This document shows positions 61,251-64,000 of a stretch of 64,000 bases of DNA, one piece after another. A program made the position numbers and the translations under genes. Below the pieces are notes generated by a model, which was not told the origin of the DNA, made no database searches, and saw nothing but the letters and a program-made list of their open reading frames with translations. The DNA is from Paenibacillus wynnii (lineage in GTDB: Bacteria; Bacillota; Bacilli; Paenibacillales; Paenibacillaceae): positions 1 to 64,000 of the forward strand of contig NZ_JAUSTK010000016.1 in the NCBI RefSeq assembly GCF_030812855.1, written 5' to 3'. Position 1 is the stretch's first letter. Each line of letters begins with the position of its first letter.

Positions 61251-63176
61251 TTATTTAAAATCAATAGTAACTTCTTCTAAAATTTTATTTCTCTCCAAAA
61301 ATCCTTTGATTCCTTCACTGTCAAATTCATGATCCAGAGCCATCTTCTCGTCCGATATCAAAAAATAATCATATCTGACATGTCCCGGGTTGTCTGGGAC
61401 AGGATCATCCCATGTCGCATCTAAGTGATAATAGACGCCATCTAAGACAACGAGATTCCATTCATGAAGGCCTCCATTGGCCACTCCTGATATGAGATAG
61501 TTTTCCACATTGACTAGATCTAACAGTATTTTCATAGTTAATGCATACCCTTCGCAGACAGCTTTATGCTGTATCAAAGTACCGTATACCGTATAAGAAA
61601 TCTCCGGTATTGTATCTTTCAAATAATTATCATAGTCATAGGCTGTATTCTGCACGATATAATCATGTAATGCTTTTATTTTTTCACGAGGAGTCATGTC
61701 AGAGCGAACCGTTTGTTGTACTATTGTTTTGGCGTATTGTTCAACCTCATTTGTTTTCTTTCTATCGTTATAAGGGTATAAGTGGAGTTTTTGCTCAACA
61801 GGAAGTATTTTCCCGAATAGACTTCCTCCATTCTTCGCCGCTAAATTCACCCAATACATCGCCGATGCGAACTGGCCGTCTTCATCAAACACTGATTTTT
61901 CATAATATATAGAGCCATTTAAAACTATGAACTTTAGTGGCATGGGCCAAGCCTTCAAGTTAGCGACTGGTTTACCGTTGCTGCCATCCATTTCACTTTG
62001 GTAAACTATAGTTCCTTTCCCGTAAAACAAAGTATTATTAGAGATATTGTAACCCTCAGCAGTCACTAAATTTTGTGAATCACCGCCTTCTATAGGCATT
62101 CTTCCTATCTTATTCGTATTCTCATCAAGATAGTTAAAATAGATATAATCCCCATGCACTGTAAGATCTTCATAATCGAGCCTACCATAGCCGATATTGT
62201 CCATTCCGTTAATCCGAATTCTTCCTAGCATTCCAATCTGTTGATTGTCACTAAACTCCTTATAATAGACCCAACCTTGCGAGACTGTAAATTGATCGAT
62301 ATTCTGATTGCCTAGAACTCGAATTGGGAGTGCTCCTGACCGATCTGTTTGCAATCGGTATACTCCATCCTCAGTGTCATAGAACAACCAATTATTCATA
62401 ACAAACAGTTGACTTGAAGAGGGGGAATCCGTTAGCCGAGTCAACTCGCTGCCATCTGTTCGTATTTTGTATATACCATCAGTACCTATATAATAAATCC
62501 AATCGTTTTGAACATTCAGCATTCGCGCTTGAGCCGAAATCAGCTTGGTAATCTCGCCGCCATCTTCGTTCACTTTATACAGATAACCGCCATTCCCTCC
62601 GGTTGGATAACCTGAATGTTCATTTTCAAGCCCATAAATCCACTTTCCCTGCTTGACGGCAAAACCGTTATTCATCAAATTGGAAGCTGTATTCCCAGTA
62701 GGATCCGGAGAAATGGAGGAAAGCAGTGTTTCGTCGGAAGATATCATGATCGATCTTGCAGTTGCGTTCCAAATTACCTTTGCTCCGAAAGCTTCTCCAA
62801 CAAACCGAAGCGGGACCATTACGCTACCTTCAATGATTCGACTGGGTGAAGACATAACCATTTCGATGTTATTAATACGTGCATAAGAGTTACCAAGCGT
62901 ATATTCCATCGTCTGTGCACCTTTGCTAGCTGTTACTGTTGCTGAGCTCTGATCCCACTGGATACTGACACCCAATTGTTCAAACACTCCACGCAACGGC
63001 ACATAATTCACATTATTTATGGTCACTGGTTTTTTTGACAAGTTCACTACCTTCCCATCAACAACGACGGATATCCCCTCTTTCTTCGCACTTACAGTGT
63101 GAAGTCCGCTCACAGTTAGACCCAGGATAAAGATCAAAATATATAACAGTTTCCTTAATAACCGATTCCTTTGCAA
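61251..63176 (-). CDS. Secreted protein: stalk domain, beta-propeller, transglutaminase-like
   Basis: Signal peptide (RKLLYILIFILGLTVSGLHTVSA), then a copper-amine-oxidase-N stalk domain (VVNLSKKPVTINNVNYVPLRGVFEQLG...VPLRFVGEAFGAKVIW), a DUF5050-type propeller (GWVYYKE, GDYIYFN repeats) and a C-terminal transglutaminase-like domain with the triad Cys (AVCEGYA), His (GLHEWN) and Asp (HLDATWDDP), near residues 541, 571 and 586. The domain order is common in Paenibacillus surface proteins. TTG at 63176 has GGAGG 8 bp upstream; the ATG at 63191 has no ribosome binding site. A cell-wall-linked peptidase or crosslinking role is inferred. Confidence 0.9.
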   Translation of the reverse strand: MQRNRLLRKLLYILIFILGLTVSGLHTVSAKKEGISVVVDGKVVNLSKKPVTINNVNYVPLRGVFEQLGVSIQWDQSSATVTASKGAQTMEYTLGNSYARINNIEMVMSSPSRIIEGSVMVPLRFVGEAFGAKVIWNATARSIMISSDETLLSSISPDPTGNTASNLMNNGFAVKQGKWIYGLENEHSGYPTGGNGGYLYKVNEDGGEITKLISAQARMLNVQNDWIYYIGTDGIYKIRTDGSELTRLTDSPSSSQLFVMNNWLFYDTEDGVYRLQTDRSGALPIRVLGNQNIDQFTVSQGWVYYKEFSDNQQIGMLGRIRINGMDNIGYGRLDYEDLTVHGDYIYFNYLDENTNKIGRMPIEGGDSQNLVTAEGYNISNNTLFYGKGTIVYQSEMDGSNGKPVANLKAWPMPLKFIVLNGSIYYEKSVFDEDGQFASAMYWVNLAAKNGGSLFGKILPVEQKLHLYPYNDRKKTNEVEQYAKTIVQQTVRSDMTPREKIKALHDYIVQNTAYDYDNYLKDTIPEISYTVYGTLIQHKAVCEGYALTMKILLDLVNVENYLISGVANGGLHEWNLVVLDGVYYHLDATWDDPVPDNPGHVRYDYFLISDEKMALDHEFDSEGIKGFLERNKILEEVTIDFK

Positions 63177-63191
63177 GCTCCCAGCCTCCAT

Positions 63192-63469
63192 TATCTAAAG
63201 TATACCAAACCATACTTTTAATCTTCATCACATAAAACAATATAAAGGAAACCAAGTTTCATAGATGCATAAATCATCACTCTGTTAGCTACTATTTTAA
63301 ATAATCCTACCATAAAGAAACAAAATCACCTTATGCAAATAAGCTTTTTAGTCTGTGGTGGTCTTATAGAATCTGTGTGACGATTCCGCGTTTCTTCCAC
63401 GTCTCCAGTTTCTTCACGTTCATCCTTCCTACCTCTTTCATCAGAGTTATCCACATTTTTTCGACTTTA
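63192..63469. other. Intergenic region, nothing recognised
   Basis: About 280 bp containing the promoter region of the transglutaminase-like gene. No other feature was recognised. Confidence 0.35.
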
Positions 63470-63885
63470 TATTGATGATGAAATGATTACTCTTCTTGAG
63501 ACAAAGACTAAAAAGCAAAGAGTCTTGGTGTTACGTCCAGGCTTTGACGCAGTTTTGCAGAAATTCTGCTCGATATATGAACTAGGGAAGGATAACTGGT
63601 TATTCCCCAAGGAGAATAACCAAAAGCCCATATCTAGACAGTATGTGAGTAAGCTCTTTAAAAAGTATGTGCATCTAGCCATGTTGCCCGATGTACGACT
63701 TCACAGTCTGCGCCATGCTTTTGCAACTCACATGAGGGATCAAGGTGTCGATCTATGGAACTGCTCGGGCATGAAAAACTTCAAACTACATTGCAGTATA
63801 CGCAACCCCACTTTACACGGAATGCTGGTATTAGAATTAAGGAGCATGATGAGTTTAATTGGAAGTTTCGATCTCTAAAATAAAA
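63470..63885 (+). pseudogene. Tyrosine recombinase, truncated and frameshifted
   Basis: The plus strand encodes ITLLETKTKKQRVLVLRP, then HSLRHAFATHMRDQG (box II); after a frameshift near 63754 the other frame continues MELLGHEKLQTTLQYTQPHF (box III with the Tyr) to a stop at ~63883. The N-terminal domain and box I are missing. It is a dead integrase of the XerC/D-like phage-integrase family. Confidence 0.82.
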
Positions 63886-64000
63886 CCGCCCTTTACCTTC
63901 AGTATTACTTGATTCGATTTAATGCCTGCCTCTTCAGCATAACTCTTACTCAGTTTACTGCTGCGTAAGAGGTTACCCTTAAAATCTATGAACCCACAAA
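63855..64000 (-). CDS. C-terminal end of an unknown protein, cut by window edge
   Basis: The minus strand reads from the edge CGFIDFKGNLLRSSKLSKSY, AEEAGIKSNQVILKVKGGFI, LEIETSN and a stop, without interruption for ~48 codons. It overlaps the end of the dead integrase on the other strand. The composition looks like a genuine protein, but no family is recognised and most of it lies outside. Confidence 0.4.
   Translation of the reverse strand, partial: CGFIDFKGNLLRSSKLSKSYAEEAGIKSNQVILKVKGGFILEIETSN

Noticed and set aside
1..64000. CRISPR arrays, rRNA or tRNA genes
   Set aside because: No regularly spaced short repeats, cloverleaf sequences or rRNA core motifs were seen on reading the window; the spaced sigK copies are too long and irregular for CRISPR.

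Overview
The window looks like a chromosomal accessory region of a spore-forming, plant-polysaccharide-degrading member of the Bacillota, most likely a Paenibacillus. The grounds are an intact sporulation sigma factor gene (sigK) with a pro-sequence, Gram-positive ribosome binding sites and TTG/GTG starts, MalEFG transporters without a dedicated ATPase, a GH115/SGNH xylan-type locus, and a copper-amine-oxidase-N/transglutaminase secreted protein. Genus is inferred; no rRNA or tRNA gene was seen.

The main feature is a serial array at sigK. The only complete sigK is at 46584-47285 (minus strand). Eight further partial copies lie to its left, all on the same strand: 43981-44486, 38616-39119, 37911-38260, 33738-34241, 23578-23815, 15668-16171, 10366-10404 and 6366-6660. 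Where the 5' edge survives (six copies), homology to sigK stops at the same point, the A-run codons of KKF (residues 67-69). It is replaced there by a shared arm of about 26 bp (minus strand TGACATCGTATCGTGTCC...), which is absent from the intact gene. Several copies also keep the sigK terminator. This is the pattern expected if DNA circles carrying their own sigK 3' end enter sigK one after another at a fixed site, each time rebuilding a full sigK and pushing the old 3' end leftward. A large serine recombinase of SpoIVCA (skin recombinase) type sits just upstream of sigK (48208-49851) with two small unknown genes between. The layout resembles an integron: one recombinase, one attachment gene, and a run of cassettes.

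Cargo from youngest to oldest under this model: (1) a DUF6602-like nuclease candidate; (2) a KAP-family membrane NTPase and phage-like small genes; (3) an almost empty ~300 bp unit; (4) a matrixin protease operon beside a decayed ICE-type helicase; (5) a maltodextrin system (LacI, MalEFG, GH13_20, GH31); (6) a paralogous system (MalEFG, LacI, GH13 oligo-1,6-glucosidase, frameshifted guanine deaminase); (7) an acyl-carrier-like protein, MFS exporter and LamG-GH32 protein with IS630 and Gfo/Idh remnants; (8) WYL regulator, GNAT and YcaQ-like protein with a CTP-synthase-type amidotransferase remnant; (9) AraC regulator, GH115 and SGNH esterase.

Right of the recombinase: two small overlapping ORFs behind a hairpin that contains their ribosome binding site, a HTH protein, three overlapping tyrosine recombinase genes (recombinase-in-trio element), a 1355-residue SF1 helicase-nuclease resembling antiphage proteins, a lipoprotein with an overlapping leader ORF, a secreted transglutaminase-like protein, and a decayed integrase. 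A second copy of a sigK-like sigma-E promoter motif lies near 60.66 kb.
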